Shown here in pieces: positions 12,241-24,450 of a DNA stretch of 64,000 bases. The DNA is from Sphagnum magellanicum (taxonomy: Eukaryota > Streptophyta > Sphagnopsida > Sphagnales > Sphagnaceae): NCBI GenBank assembly GCA_021904315.1, contig CM038925.1:6946501-7010500 (forward strand). The letters are read 5' to 3'. The position numbers were made by a program, and so were the translations under genes. The notes beneath the pieces are model-generated. The model worked only from the letters and a program-made list of their open reading frames with translations, was not told the DNA's origin and did not search any database. How positions within the stretch are numbered: the stretch's first letter is position 1; each line of letters begins with the position of its first letter.

Positions 12241-15200
12241 ATGTGTGCAGCAAAACCCGGCTCGCTGCCAGATTCTGGGGCTTCATCCGGGAGCAGCTCA
12301 AGTGCAGCAGTGTCACAAACTCCTCCTGGTGGTCGAATGAAAGCACCCACCTCGTCTCCCTCCAATGCAGCACCGGCAGCCAGCAACCTCAAACCACCTG
12401 TGAAAGCTTATAGAAAGGTCTGTAATTTCTCTTCCCGTTGTGGAATTGGGTTCCTAGAATCTTCGTTTGCTTGTGGGCATGTTTTAGGTTTAGGGTTTCA
12501 TTCTTTCGTATGTGACTTCAGCTGGATCTTAACTTTGAAATTGGTGAATTTGAGGTCTGTGCATTGCTGCAAATTATGTAAGTTGATGCTGTGTCAAAGA
12601 ACAGAAATCCCCAAAGCAAGCAATGTTTGACCCAATATGGGAGAGTTATGTGATGGGGTTTTCAATGCGTTTCTTACAAGAAATAGAGATGCTTAGAAGC
12701 ATAATGAGCTTTCTGAATATGGTAGCATGTGCAAGAATCATTTGTGTAGATGGTGTCCTGCTTACACTTAATATCTACAGAGTTGGATTGGATTTTTGGT
12801 TCCTGTGTTGGCTATGTATCCACATGATATTTTTGTTGTAAAGTATTGTGTTGCTGTTGTAAATGGGTGTGAAGGTACGGTGTTCACGTTGTGGAAGCAA
12901 GCGGCATGCCTCGTGGCGGTGTGCAGAGATTGTCCGCAAGTGTGCACGATGCTCTAATCCAAACAACACTCAACATTGCCACATTGTTGTTATGCGAACC
13001 CGCCTCATGAAGAATTTCAGAGACAGGTACCCCTCAATCATTATCCAAAAGCTTATCTCTCTGATTTTGAATCAACACAACTACCACAGCAGTGTACTCT
13101 GTCTGGGGCATACCAAGGTTTCACTATGCACTTGTGTGCACCCTTTGTCCATTGAGTTGGTTGATGTTACAGCACAATAGCTGCTTATGACACAGAGATG
13201 CAACATAGTTTATATAGCCTGTTTTGAACCTGAGGACAGAAGTAGAATTTCAACTACTGGCCTTGGGATCAAATGTGGTAGCAAGTTTGAAAACAAGGGC
13301 ACTCTTCTTGTTGAGGCAGTAGTTTGTTCACTATTGTAAGTGGACTTACTCTCATCATCTCATGTGTTTGCATGTGTCCATTTTGTGCTATTGTTTGTTG
13401 TTGACTTACCATATGACAATAGAGGCTATGGCATCGGATTGATGAATGAGATTCTATGTCATCTCTTGGAAAGTACAAATTTCAAGCCCTTGGGTATGTC
13501 CCATTTTTGAACCAGACGGTTTTCGGAGTTGACAACAATCATTTGAACACAGGGGTGATTTTCGGCAAGTGCAGGCCATTCTTGCTGGCTTGAAAACAGA
13601 TGGACATCGCCCAGCTGTGGAGTCTTATACACTCCTACTGTGCACATTAATTGACAAGGGCAGAATTGCTGAAGGTCATTTGGTGCTTCAAGAAATGATC
13701 AATGACAAGGTTATGCCGGATGCAATTTTCTTCAACACATTGTTGAATGCATATTGTGAGGCTAGAAAGATGGAAGAAGCTCAACTTGTATTTACCCAAA
13801 TGAAGGACAAAGGTTGCACGCCAATGACAAGTACATACAACACTTTGATCAAGGGATATGGACTGATTGGGAAGCCTGAAGAAGCTATGAAGCTGCTGCG
13901 TGAGATGAAGGAAGGTGACACAAAGCCTAATCTTCGCACCTTCAATATGATACTAAATGCATGGGCAAGACAGAAGGATGCAGAGCAGGCAAGGTGGGTC
14001 ATGTCCCTTATGCGCACTGCCGGAATCGCTCCTGATGTCATCTCATATAACACTTTAGCCCAGGTCTTTTGCTCTCTCTATCCTCTCTTTCTATGGGCTA
14101 TTGCAAGCAATGTCTTATGAGAATGTTCTAGTCCTTGTGTCTCTCACGTGAGGTTCACTTCCAAACTGGGCACAAGCATAATTATATGAGTACTGTCTCT
14201 TGGATTGTGTGCTGTGCTCCTTATTCAACCACTATCTGGCCTTAGAATTGTAATTGTGTGATCTCACCAGATAAGACAGATGAGGTCTGACATGAGCCTT
14301 TTGGTGTACCCTGAAATGGATTAGGTTTATGCCCAGCTGAACAGGCCATGGGATGCTCTACGTGTGATTCAGGAGATGCAAAACTCTTACTTGCGGCCTA
14401 ATGAGCGCACATATGGGATCATCATAAATGGCTTCATAATGGCAGGGAAGATTGAGAATGCACTACTGTTAATTGAGCAAATGAAAACAGAAGGAGTTCC
14501 TCCAAACCTTGCAGTATTCAATATTCTCATTAAAGGCTATGCTAAAGCATCACAACCAGATGGCATTGACAAGGTATAAATTCCTGTATTGTCAACTCAG
14601 GCTAACAATTCTTGCTAATATTAAGGCATTACAAACATTTTTCCAGCATATATCTTGAGAAAAGTTTGCACAATCTAATTATGTGTTGTGGACGGGCAGG
14701 TGTTAGAAATGATGAAGACTTATGGAGTGAAACCGGACCACCAAACATTTGGGATAATCATGAATGCATGGAGTGATGCCTCCATTGAGGAAACCCAAGC
14801 CTCACTTTTACGCATGAGGGACTTTGATCTCCAACCTGATGTAACTGCTTATTCAATTCTTGCCAAAAGTTATGCACGAGGATGGAGGCCCAAAAAAGCT
14901 GAAGCTCTTCTCCAAGAGATGAGGGATCAAGGCCTTAGTCCAAATGTCATCACCTTCACTACTGTGATCAGTGGGTATTGCAGCTTATCTTTGATGGATG
15001 ATGCAATCCGCATTTATCAGGAAATGAGAGCGCAGGGAATTGCCCCAAATATGAACACCTTCCACACTCTAATATGGGGCTTTAATGAAGCCCGTTGTCC
15101 CAGGCGAGCTGAAGAAGTGCTCGAGCTCATGAAGCAAGCAGGAGTTCCTCCGGACTTGAAATGCCTTGAGTTAGTTGCAGATTGTTGGAGATCCGTTGGC

Positions 15201-15713
15201 CTCTTGGAGGAGGCAAACCGGGTCATCTGCTCTGGCCTCGGCCCCAATGGTTTGACTTTGGGGAATGAAGCTAATGAACATAGTATTGAAGGGGGCTTCG
15301 CCGAGTCTCAGGAAAATAGCAAGCCTCCTAAAGCTTCATCTGTGATAAGGAGGGCTAATTCTACATCCAATTTGAGGTCAGTATTTGCTGTCAGAAACTC
15401 TTTAGTGCAGCTGAACTTATTCATGCAGTGGCATGACACCCTCTTGCTGGGTAAATGTAAGAACACCACAGTGAATTATCTCTGGGGTCTCAATGCCATC
15501 AACTGCTCAATCATGAAATCGCACGTGCAACGTACTAGTTGTGGAATTTGGGAGAAAGGAAACAGTGCAGGACAAGTAGGAAGCACACAGTTGCAACGTA
15601 GAGCCTGGAGTAAATCTCTGGTTGATGTGATTTCACCTCAGCTAAAGTTGTCAGCCCTGCAGCCTACTGTACATTGTGGCTTAGTATTCAGAAATGCACC
15701 CTGGCATTTATAG
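12241..15713 (+). CDS. P-type pentatricopeptide repeat protein with N-terminal CCHC motif
   Basis: Five exons: 12241-12417, 12875-13026, 13553-14063, 14325-14573 and 14700-15713. They join in phase to 700 residues. The start is the first ATG after an in-frame TAG. Residues 62-75 (CSRCGSKRHASWRC) have exact C-X2-C-X4-H-X4-C zinc-knuckle spacing, and more Cys/His follow. From about residue 134 to 540 there are about 12 tandem 35-residue P-class PPR motifs (TYNTLIKGY, TFNMILNAW, TFTTVISGY, TFHTLIWGF); exons 4 and 5 begin in phase 0. Overall it resembles the Arabidopsis At5g25630/At5g21222 PPR group (recognised from memory). PPR proteins bind organelle RNA in a sequence-specific way; no targeting peptide is obvious. 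The C-terminal 160 residues are Ser/Asn-rich and unfamiliar. A possible donor inside the last exon (GAG|GTCAGT near 15377) could give a different end. Confidence 0.88.
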
Positions 15714-17216
15714 TGGTGTTATCACCAACTTCACAGAGCAATGGAGCAGGAGTCTTTGTAGCAAAATCTGGAGGGTATTTTTTGTGTTGTCGTTTATGAA
15801 TATGGGTGGCGATGCTTGGACCTAGTGTGCTAGATATGTGTGCATCAGATATTCCAAAGGTTGTCAGATTATTTAGATGAATCTGAGGTTTTGAATATTT
15901 TTGTTACACATCAGTTTGCACACAACACTCAATGGTTGGCTGGCACCCCCAGAAAGGAAAGCTGCATTGGCTGGCAGTGCACTACTGTATTAGAAATCCC
16001 AGGATCTCAAAGGCACATCTACCAGTGCACCATATTAGAAAGCTCAAAAGCTCAAACAGCAATGTGCAGCTGCTGATTAGGGTCATGCTAGGTACTGATC
16101 TGATTTTTTTTCTGTTTCAAAAGGCCAGAATTGTGTAGCTGCTTTAGAAGGTGGAAGACTAGCAGCATCAACTGCTGATATTGGCAACACAAAACTTCTT
16201 GGGGGAGAGGTTCCCTTTCTGACACTTGTGGGTTTGACACTTGAAGTGATGCAGCTAGACCTGATTGAACTGCTGCAACTCCTGGCAAAAGAGTTGTGGA
16301 GTGCATATTCTAGGTGCCAGTACTGACCTTTCAGAAGCCCTCTCCAGTTCCTGCATTTTCACAACAGCCTGCAAACCCATGCTTCTGAATCAAGCAAGAG
16401 AGCAGTCGCCTATTTCTTTTATCTCAATAACAGTGAGAACTTTCTGTGGAATCGATCACCTGGCATGTCATGGGTCCTGGATTCATAATAGACAAGCTCT
16501 GTTGCATCTCATGACAAATAGCCTCCAGCAGTCCCACCATTTCCTGAAGCTCCTTGAGTAAGAAAGTATTCAGACTCACTGTGCTGCAGAAGTGATCAAT
16601 CTGTCCTTATGGATGTTTCCTACTGCCATGCCCATAAACCTTGCTGCCATTGTCCCAATCAAGGCTGTCATGTCCTTCAGACTTGATACAACCATTATTG
16701 ACATTCCAAGCCTACATGCTCTAGCACCTTAGGCTTTTCTAACCCTAAAATTAAGCTCTTCACCTTCCACCACCCTAATTTTGTTAGTTTTCCACTAAAC
16801 TTGAATTGAATCAGAGATTACAATCCCTCCAAAAGGAAATGACAATTTCCTCAATGCTGCTGACCCTGCTTGATTTGCTTTGCTTTCTTCTTCTTCTTGC
16901 CAAGGGGGGAAAAAGTCATTTACTTTTTTGCAGATAAGCTTACTATGAAAAATGAAAGAGACAAGCATCACATGCAAAGATGTAATTGCTGGAGTCTCAA
17001 GAGACAAAACATCATGTGCAACACTCAATCTATTTGCTGGATTCCAAACTCAATAGACAAACATCATGTGCTGCAACAACATTCAAACACACTACAAATG
17101 TAGTACAAAAGACAGAATGCATTTGCAAATCATGCATTTGATCTACTGTTGATCAGTTCTCTTGCTGTGCAACAAAAGTAAGCAAAGCAGAATGCAGAGA
17201 TTTCATATTGTCAGGA
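15714..17216. other. Intergenic between convergent genes
   Basis: It holds the 3' flanks of the PPR gene (read rightwards) and the SDR gene (read leftwards). Short open frames on both strands lack recognisable domains. No repeat array or RNA gene was seen. Confidence 0.5.
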
Positions 17217-18621
17217 TCAAAATGCAATTTCATGTCCATCAGCGAAGAATTTGCCAGTTGGGTAGCCATCTCTTGGCAGGAGAGCTAATGATATGACTGC
17301 TTTACTTGCTTCCTCAGCTGATGGTAAACCTTGAACTTGTGTTCTATCACGACCCATCTTTTTGAAATAGGCTGCAGCCATGTCGGTGTCGATTGGACCT
17401 GGACATATACTATTGACAAAAATTGGGCAATCTTTTGGTTGGTTTAGAAGTGAACCTGCTAGAACTCGCACATATGCATTCATCAAAAGTTTTGACTCAC
17501 TATACTGGTATCCATTTGGTGCCCATCCCTCTTCGTTTGCTCGCCCTGTCTTCACATCCTCAAGATACTTGGTAGCAACAGAATCAATAATGTCTTCATT
17601 TAGTTGCTGTGCATCAACACGAAGTTTACTCTTCACATAGTTGTTTTCAAAACGCTGCAACAAACAAACAAGAATCTCTGTCATCAGGAATTTGCTAGAT
17701 ATCAGATCTACAATGACATCTAACTCCAAAACAGCAAGAAAAATTGAAGTAGTCTACAATCTGCAACAGCTTCGAAATTGCAAATCTGCAAAAACTGCAG
17801 CAACCAAAGTCACATGCAGATGCAGTACTGGATTTCCCACCCTAAGCAGTCCATTTTGAGAGGAGACCATGACAATGCGAGCTCCAGCAGGAGAAGCTGA
17901 TCTGAGTAATGGAAGCAACTCTTTGGTCACAGTCTTTGCTCCAAAATAGTTTGTCTCAAGGGTCTCTTGAGCATCCTCATAAACCTGTGAGAACTTCTGA
18001 ACTGCTGCATTGTTGATCTGTTCATCATCACCACCAACCACCATATCAACAAGCTCATAGTCATCATAACTTCAGATTTGCACACCATCTAGCAATTTGT
18101 CACATTGCTACTTATGCACCAAGAAATCTTGTTGACAATTTCTGCTCTTTATCTCTCATCAATATCTCCAACCCTCAAAGCTCAGAAGCTGGCAACTAGC
18201 TCGTTCATGTGATCAGTAAACTTCCAAGTTTTGAAAATTCATTCCTCTGTCTCTTGCAAGAATGTTTTTGCAGTATGTGGTGAATTAAGGATGGATCACA
18301 TGAGGTGGGTTCTTAATCATCTCTTCTTACCAGAATATCAAAACCTCCAAATTCTTTCTGCAACCAAGCTGCAAGCTTCTTCACAGAATCTGTGTCAGTC
18401 ACATCCAATTGGTGGAAATGAACTGAATCAAGGCCTTCAGCTTGGAGAGTCTGGAGTGCAGTAAGTCCTCTTGCTGGATCCCGTGCAGTAAGGACTGTGG
18501 TAAGACCTAGCTTTGCAAGACCACGAACGATCTCGTACCCTAGACCCTTATTGCTCCCTGTTACTGCCACCACCGTATCCTTTGACCACCATGACCTAGT
18601 GTCATCATCATCATATATCAT
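17217..18621 (-). CDS. Short-chain dehydrogenase/reductase, carbonyl-reductase-like
   Basis: NAD(P)-dependent oxidoreductase of the classical SDR fold, probably cytosolic; the substrate cannot be read from sequence. Three exons, 18621-18331, 18017-17841 and 17654-17217, all with phase-0 junctions, give 301 residues. The nucleotide-binding motif TGSNKGLG is at 21-28, and NNAAV at 99-103 is the family NNAG site. Catalytic Ser lies in VSSQNG (149/150), and the YSESK motif supplies Tyr207 and Lys211. CPGPIDTDM and LALLPRDGYPTGKFFADG match the plant carbonyl reductase, menthone and salutaridine reductase branch. An upstream GTG-initiated extension was not used; ATG at 18621 puts TRSWWSKDTV where related proteins begin. 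The gene looks complete. Confidence 0.93.
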
Positions 18622-19220
18622 TAAAAGTAGCAGCAGTAGCTCCACAGACCCAAAAATCGGACACGGGTCCCTAAACCCTAAACTGGTGCAAGCTGTGCAA
18701 CGGCAACAACAACCAAAGCTCTCACAACATCATAACCAAAGCTTCAAAATCTCTCTCTCGCTCTCTTTCGCTGTGTGCGTTGCCAGCGACGATCATGCAG
18801 GTTAGCACAACAAACCAAAAGCTCCAGGTTTTAGGTACTGCGTTACAGAGCCTTACTAAGGCTCAAGCTGAAATCTTGCCAGTATCCCATAATTGCTGTT
18901 CTCAGGAGATTCTTTCACACAATCTGACTTGCCAGGATGCATTTGATTCGGCTTATCTGTTTCAACGTATGCCATCATTCCTAGTTTCTAACAAAGAAAA
19001 TTGGGGAGACAGACAATACCTGAGCGTCATTGATGCTGCCATAACTGCTGCTGCTGCTGCTGCTGCAAAGAAGCAAGTTGCGATTCAAATTCTGTATACC
19101 TTAAATGCCGTTGAATGCAGTGGAGCGACTGAAAAGCATGAAGAAGAAACAATGTCTTCTCCCCATCACTGTGGTCGATTCACACACTTCTTTTATGCTT
19201 CACTAGATGCCGTGCAGAAG
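18622..19220. other. 5' flank of the SDR gene; weak open frame
   Basis: Contains an open frame on the plus strand (18780-19241) with a GCT-repeat-encoded alanine run. No domain is recognised and it is probably incidental. CTCTCTC-type words near 18750 could belong to the promoter or 5'UTR of the leftward SDR gene. Confidence 0.35.
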
Positions 19221-19340
19221 CTCAACTACGAAGCTGCTTGAGAAGCAAGCTCGAATTCCGTCGGTTGTTTTTTGGTCGCCTACTCAACTACGAAACTGCT
19301 TGAGAAGCAAGCTCGAACTCCGTTGGTTGTTTTTTGGTCG
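19221..19340. repeat. Tandem duplication, 62-bp period
   Basis: A 58-bp segment beginning CTCAACTACGAA and ending GTTTTTTGGTCG occurs at 19221-19278 and again at 19283-19340, with only a few substitutions. The duplication is recent and untranslated as far as can be seen. Confidence 0.9.
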
Positions 19341-19540
19341 TTTGATGGGGAAAGGAAAATGTGAGATTTACATTTTTCTAACACATATTGGGGAAATGAC
19401 AAGAAATTCAATTTCCCACCCAAAATAGCCAAAAAAAAAAAAAAAAAGGATAAATGAACATGATCTGATGATCTGGGTCAGGGTCTTTTTTTCCCTGTTT
19501 TGTGAGGTAAGTGGATTAGCAATCATCCTCAAGAGGACTT

Positions 19541-19765
19541 AGCCAAATTTGGCTACAGGTCAAAGAGAAAAATAGAAAATTTTGAAAACCCATAAGCCAA
19601 AATTTGGCTACAGGTCACAGGGAAAAGTAGAAAGTTTTGAAACCCCCATAGCCAAATTTGGCTACAGGTCAATGAGAAAAGTAGAAAAATCTGGAACCCC
19701 CATAGCCAAATTTGGCTACAGGTCAATGAGACAAGTAGAAAATTCTGAAACCCCCACCATAGCTG
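19541..19765. repeat. Minisatellite, 54-55 bp period, four copies
   Basis: Copies begin AGCCAAA(A)TTTGGCTACAGG at about 19541, 19595, 19650 and 19704, with a broken fifth start near 19759. The core CCAAATTTGG is itself palindromic. With a period near 18 codons, three copies fall in one open frame that encodes the repeated peptide KFGYRS. No start context or homologue supports real translation. Confidence 0.9.
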
Positions 19766-20490
19766 GCTGATCGTCCCCCCACTCGAAGGATAGTTCTTTC
19801 TTGGAGAGGTCCAAGAAGGGTTTCTCTAATTGCAAGAACCTTTTGATGAACTTCCTATAGAAGTTTGCCAGACCCAAAAATGATCTAAGTCCTTCTGTCT
19901 TATGACTAACCTTTGCCAATGTTTTATTCAACATTTTTTGGGTTGGGATTAATTCTTCTCTGAAACAAGAGCTGTTCAAGGAAGTCCATTTTCTCTTGGA
20001 CGAATTCATTATTCACTCCATTTGCAAGGAGTTGGTCCTTTTTCAATTTCTTTAGGATGTACTCTAAGTGTTTTAAGTGTTGTGTTCTACGTGTTCTTCA
20101 GTGATGTAAATTCCGTGATGAATTCATTTAACTTCTTGTGAAAGATCAAATTCATTAAAGTTGTGAATGTTGATGATGCCTTACACAACTTGAAAGGCAT
20201 GATCACAAATTCATAAAAATCATGCTTGATTTGCATTATTGTCTTTTCAACATCCTCTTTTCTTATTGGAACTGGATAATACCATGACTTTAGATTAATT
20301 CAGTTGAACTATCTAACCTCATTGAACCAATTTAATAGGTCTTCAAGCCGGGGTAAAAGATAGTTGTTTTTAATGATCATTTTGTTTCAGGCATGGCAGT
20401 CAATGCACAACTTCAATTTCCTATCCTTTTTGTCCACAAACAGGATTGATGCTTGATAAGCGCTCAATAAGATGACTTATTTTGTTTTAT
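19766..20490 (-). mobile_element. Ty3/gypsy reverse-transcriptase remnant
   Basis: Read on the minus strand, successive frames carry eroded reverse-transcriptase motifs in the right order. Near 20440 there is the segment before and around LCIDCHA, then a match to the LPRLEDLL region, then a match to the YEFVIMPFKL region near 20200. The RT/RNase H junction LRSFLGLANFYRKFIKRF follows near 19860. Several stops interrupt the frame, and the catalytic aspartate motif is not recognisable. This is an inactive plant LTR-retrotransposon fragment with no visible LTRs. Its right-hand protein end stops where the 54-bp minisatellite begins. Confidence 0.85.
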
Positions 20491-22215
20491 ATATCCTTGA
20501 TTAAGGAAGTCATTAAATTATTTTTTTCAATTCTTTAATTTAAAAATTTAATCTATATGGTGTTTTGGATGATAGTGTCTAACCTATCATCACTTTAATT
20601 TTGTGATCAATATTTTTACAAAGAGGAAGGGATTTAAACAAATTGTTTGTCAAAACATTCAAAGATTTACTAAATGAATGCAAAATATGTATGAGAAATT
20701 GTTGGGCCAATTTAATACTTTCCTATAAGACATTTGTTAAATCGATCAAGGGTTTTTAACATAACCAATATCAAAAGTACTTATGCAAAATTTTCCCCCA
20801 ATCTACCCATTTGCCTTGTAATTTTTTCATCTTGTGATGCCTAGACGTGTTTTGTGATACTTAGACACATTTTTCTTTCATAACCTACCATGTTTTACAC
20901 TCACAACCTCACAGAACATGCCATGTACCCCTCAAACCTGCAACAAGTCCAAAACGAGCATAACATGGACTTAAAACATGGCAAGGTGAAAATCAGAGGG
21001 CAAAGGGCAGACAAGGAAAAATGCAAGAGTATTGTTGGTACTGGCTCCATTTAAGACCCTTGGCCAGTTTAATATTTTTTGTTAGTGACAAGGAGGTGTG
21101 ATTGATATTAATTAGTTGGGGGGTGCTTCACAAGTCCAATTTTGTTTTTGGTAATGAGTTATTTTGATTGGCACATTGCAACAAAAAAAAGTTGAAACTA
21201 TGGAGGCTCCCCTATTTTAGAAGATCTATCTATGGAGGAAGGTAGTTTGTTTTGTTTTGTTGGGTAGTTATGAGATCCACTGAACCGGGATGCTTCAGAT
21301 CGTGTTTTTGGTGTCTTTCAAAAGCTCTCAATGAGGTGGGGTGCATGGGCTTGGTTCCATGAGGTTTGGACTTACGATGCAAAAGTTCATTGAATATTGA
21401 ATGATTTTTTCACTGAAAATTTCGGAGGAATTGGACATGTGCCTTTGGTGTTGTTGGAAAGATCTTGATGAGCAGGATTAAATGGAATTTAGTTGGTAAG
21501 ATTTGGATTCAGAATGTGGGAGATATTGATTTTAAAGTGATTTCTGCAGCTGAAAATTCAAATAAATTCCAAAAAACCAGGTTTTGGAAGGAAAAATCAG
21601 TTGAAGATGTGGTAACACTTGAAGGCTTACCATTTAATTCAAGCATGATTTCCTTTCATTTTTGGCTGTTCAAAAAATTGATACATACATGGCAAAACAA
21701 TGTTCACTTGTTGAGTGGGGGTGTTGGCAGTATCTTCTTCAAGTGTGTTCTCCCCTCTCATTTAGGGTATGATGCATGTAAAAATAAATGGCAGAAAGGA
21801 ATATAGAAATCTAGTTCTGAATTCCTTTCAGCTGAGAAAAGAAAGGGATCCCCAAAAAAATTCCCATTGTTCGCAATAATAGATTTTCTAAATTTCATGT
21901 CAGATGAGAGAAACCAACCCCAACTCCACCATAAGGTTTGCCCAAAATTCAAATGTCACAACTTAGAAAGGTTTGGGAAAAAACAAAGCTTCACTTTGAT
22001 TCTATTTGGAGCATGTCCAATGTTACAATAGTGCTCTCAGTGTTGGGCCAATCAAGGCGGTTCCTTGTTGCACATACCCCCCCCCAAAAAAAAAACACCC
22101 TTTGGGTGCACCCCCCTCTACCGAGTTAATAGAACTAAAAATAGATGTCGCTTAGAAAATATTAGACCTATCACAAAATTAGCAAAAGACTGCTTTCCCA
22201 GAAATCAAAACTCAT
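20491..22215. other. AT-rich intergenic DNA
   Basis: No gene recognised. An open frame at 21465-21806 (113 codons) has no known domain and may be a transposon scrap. A run of C followed by A lies at about 22077-22096. Confidence 0.45.
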
Positions 22216-22223
22216 CCCACGCA

Positions 22224-22395
22224 CTTAGAGTCTCAACTTCCAGTCTAAAACCGGGCCTAATAGGGCCCGTTTTAGACTAGAAGTGCAGACTCGAGGCCCA
22301 AGCCCCTTAGACCTTAGAGTCTCAACTTCCAGTCTAAAAACGTGCCTAGTTCTAGGAATGGGCCCCTTTTAGACTAGAAGTGCAGACTCGAGGCC
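22224..22395. repeat. Two tandem 89-bp units, each an imperfect inverted repeat
   Basis: Units begin CTTAGAGTCTCAACTTCCAG at 22224 and 22313. Inside each unit CTTCCAGTCTAAAA is followed some 20 bases later by TTTTAGACTAGAAG, so the strand can fold into a stem of about 20 bp with a few mismatches. Both units end GTGCAGACTCGAGGCC. Confidence 0.85.
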
Positions 22396-23560
22396 AAAAT
22401 AAATCTTGGGGTCAATCATGAGCACTTTTGGCCTCTAGTTTGGCCTCAAGTTACTAATAAAATAAAACACATTTTGAATGTCAAGGAGTTCCTGTGTAAA
22501 CAAGGTCAATGAGGCCAAGAGGTGGGAACTCAGGACCTATTTTTCAATCTTTCAAATGCTTTCAAAAGAGAGAGAGAGAGAGACCTAATATTAAAAAAAA
22601 GGGACAAAAATGGAGAGAGACTAAATGAAAGAAGAGACAGAATTGTAAAGACCATTAGGGTAAATTGGCTGGTGACCAAACACTTAAGCGCTCAAAGCAG
22701 GCCAAATCCAAAGGGAAGGTCTTGTTGTTTCTGGCATCCAAACAAAACTTGAACCCCTCCTATTGACACATCTGGTACACTAAAAATCATCAAAATGGAG
22801 TAGATTAGATTTGAGAAAGTTACGACCCCCCAAGAACTCAAAAAAAACAAACCACCAAACATTACAATGCCTAGTTCTCAATCACCCAAAAAATTTTCTA
22901 TATGTTGCTCTGTTGCTATTAGAGTTCAAAGATGATTTGTAGAACTTCAGGTGGTGTTCCTATAGCACTTTAAATCATTTTAAATGAATGAAAAATAAGA
23001 AATCTATGAGGTTTGAAAGTAGGAGGGGTCAAAATGAAAAAAAATGAAAAAACAAACATGTTTTGCAATTCAAAAAAATGTATTTTCTTTACTCTTTTCT
23101 TTGGCTGGTCCTTGTGCTTTGCATTCGAAAGATGATTTGTAGAAGCTTGAGAAAGCACTCCTATAACATTTTAAATCACTCAAAAATGGAGAAGAATTGA
23201 GAAAGATCTGCCAAAGTGTTCGATCATAGGCATGTGATTGATGATGGGCCGGTTTACACTAGTAGAAAATTACATCTCCAAAGTTTAGGGTTGTGTTTGC
23301 TTCCCAGCCACAATCAGGATGAGTACGTATATGAAAAGGAGGACACTTTCACTGCCAAGTTACCTCGAGGGAATGTTTAATAAAGCTATTAGAGTTTTCC
23401 TTAAAGTCATGCCCTACTTTAAGCTTGATTTTCACCTCTCATTTGGTGCCTTTTGCTTTTTTTTGCTTGCTGTTTGTAAAGTCATGTAATAAGAGATCGA
23501 AATTTGAAAACCTAACATCAAGTCGCTTCTAACAACTTTATTTTCAACCCATGGGTTGTT
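22396..23560. other. Intergenic, simple sequence
   Basis: Contains a (GA)n run at about 22567-22583. The word CACTAGTAGAAAA near 23257 resembles CACTA-type transposon ends, but no partner end is visible. No gene recognised. Confidence 0.4.
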
Positions 23561-24450
23561 GACTTATAATTTAGGCTATAGATTTTATATTCGGGGTTGA
23601 AAAATGCATAAGGGTTATAGACTAGGGGCTAAAGGGTTATGGCTATATAGGATATTAGGCTATATAGCTATGTTGGTATATGACTTATGAGTTATATGGC
23701 TATGAGCTAATGGGAACTATAGGCTATGGGGTTCTAAATTTCTGGTTTTAAAGTTAGTTTTTAGGGCTTAAGTTTTAGGTTTAACATTTGAGGTTTAAGG
23801 TTTTCAAATGGTACCAAATGTGACTTGTTATTTGCAATTATTATAACATAAGCATTCGTCATAGGATATAAATCAATCAATAAAATATTTTGAAAATCCC
23901 AACAATTTTTTTCATATTTTCATAAGCCATTTCAACAATCCCATTAAAAAAAATACAAATGCCCAACATTTGAACGAATATTTTCTCATTATGGAATATA
24001 TTCAAAAATGTCATTCAATTGTAATTCCATGAAAGTATATTTACATAATTTCATTGTGCTTGAAATACAAGCCTTCCATATCTATTTTGAATTTATTTAT
24101 TATTACGGATCTTTAACAAACATTTTACAATCCAAGAAATAGATGAAACATTGTTTGGACAATATTTTTGGGTCTCTCAAGTTTGCTTACACCTTTAAAA
24201 TTTCAAAATTTTGGGTTCATGTCTAAGGTCTAAAGTTAAGGCTTTAAGGTTTAAAATTAGGGTTAATGTCAAAGTTTTAAAGTGTGAAATTTTTGGATTA
24301 AAGTCTGAAATTTAAGGTTTTCAAGTCAAGATTTAAAGTTTAATGTCTAAATTTTAGGGTTTTTAATTTGAAATTTAAGATTTAGGGTCTAGATTTAAGG
24401 TTTAGGGTTTTAGCATTTTACCATCCATATTTAAGTTTAGGGTTTGAAAT
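23561..24450. repeat. Degenerate low-complexity tract (GGCTATA words, then TTTAGGG-like words)
   Basis: From about 23570 to 23720 the words CTATAGG and GGCTATATAG recur irregularly. From 23750, and again at 24220-24450, words such as TTTAAGG, TTTAGGG and AAGGTTTA dominate. The second part resembles eroded interstitial plant telomere repeat (TTTAGGG), or drifted simple sequence. Confidence 0.55.

Noticed and set aside
18018..18330. Apparent loss of the NNAG-coding exon in the SDR gene
   Set aside because: At first a frame upstream of 18017 seemed to be exon sequence without NNAG. An AG acceptor at 18019-18018 places INNAAV directly after FDIL in phase 0, so the motif is present and the gene is intact.
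23255..23270. CACTAGTAGAAAA as a CACTA transposon end
   Set aside because: Only one such word was seen, with no inverted partner, transposase or target-site duplication.
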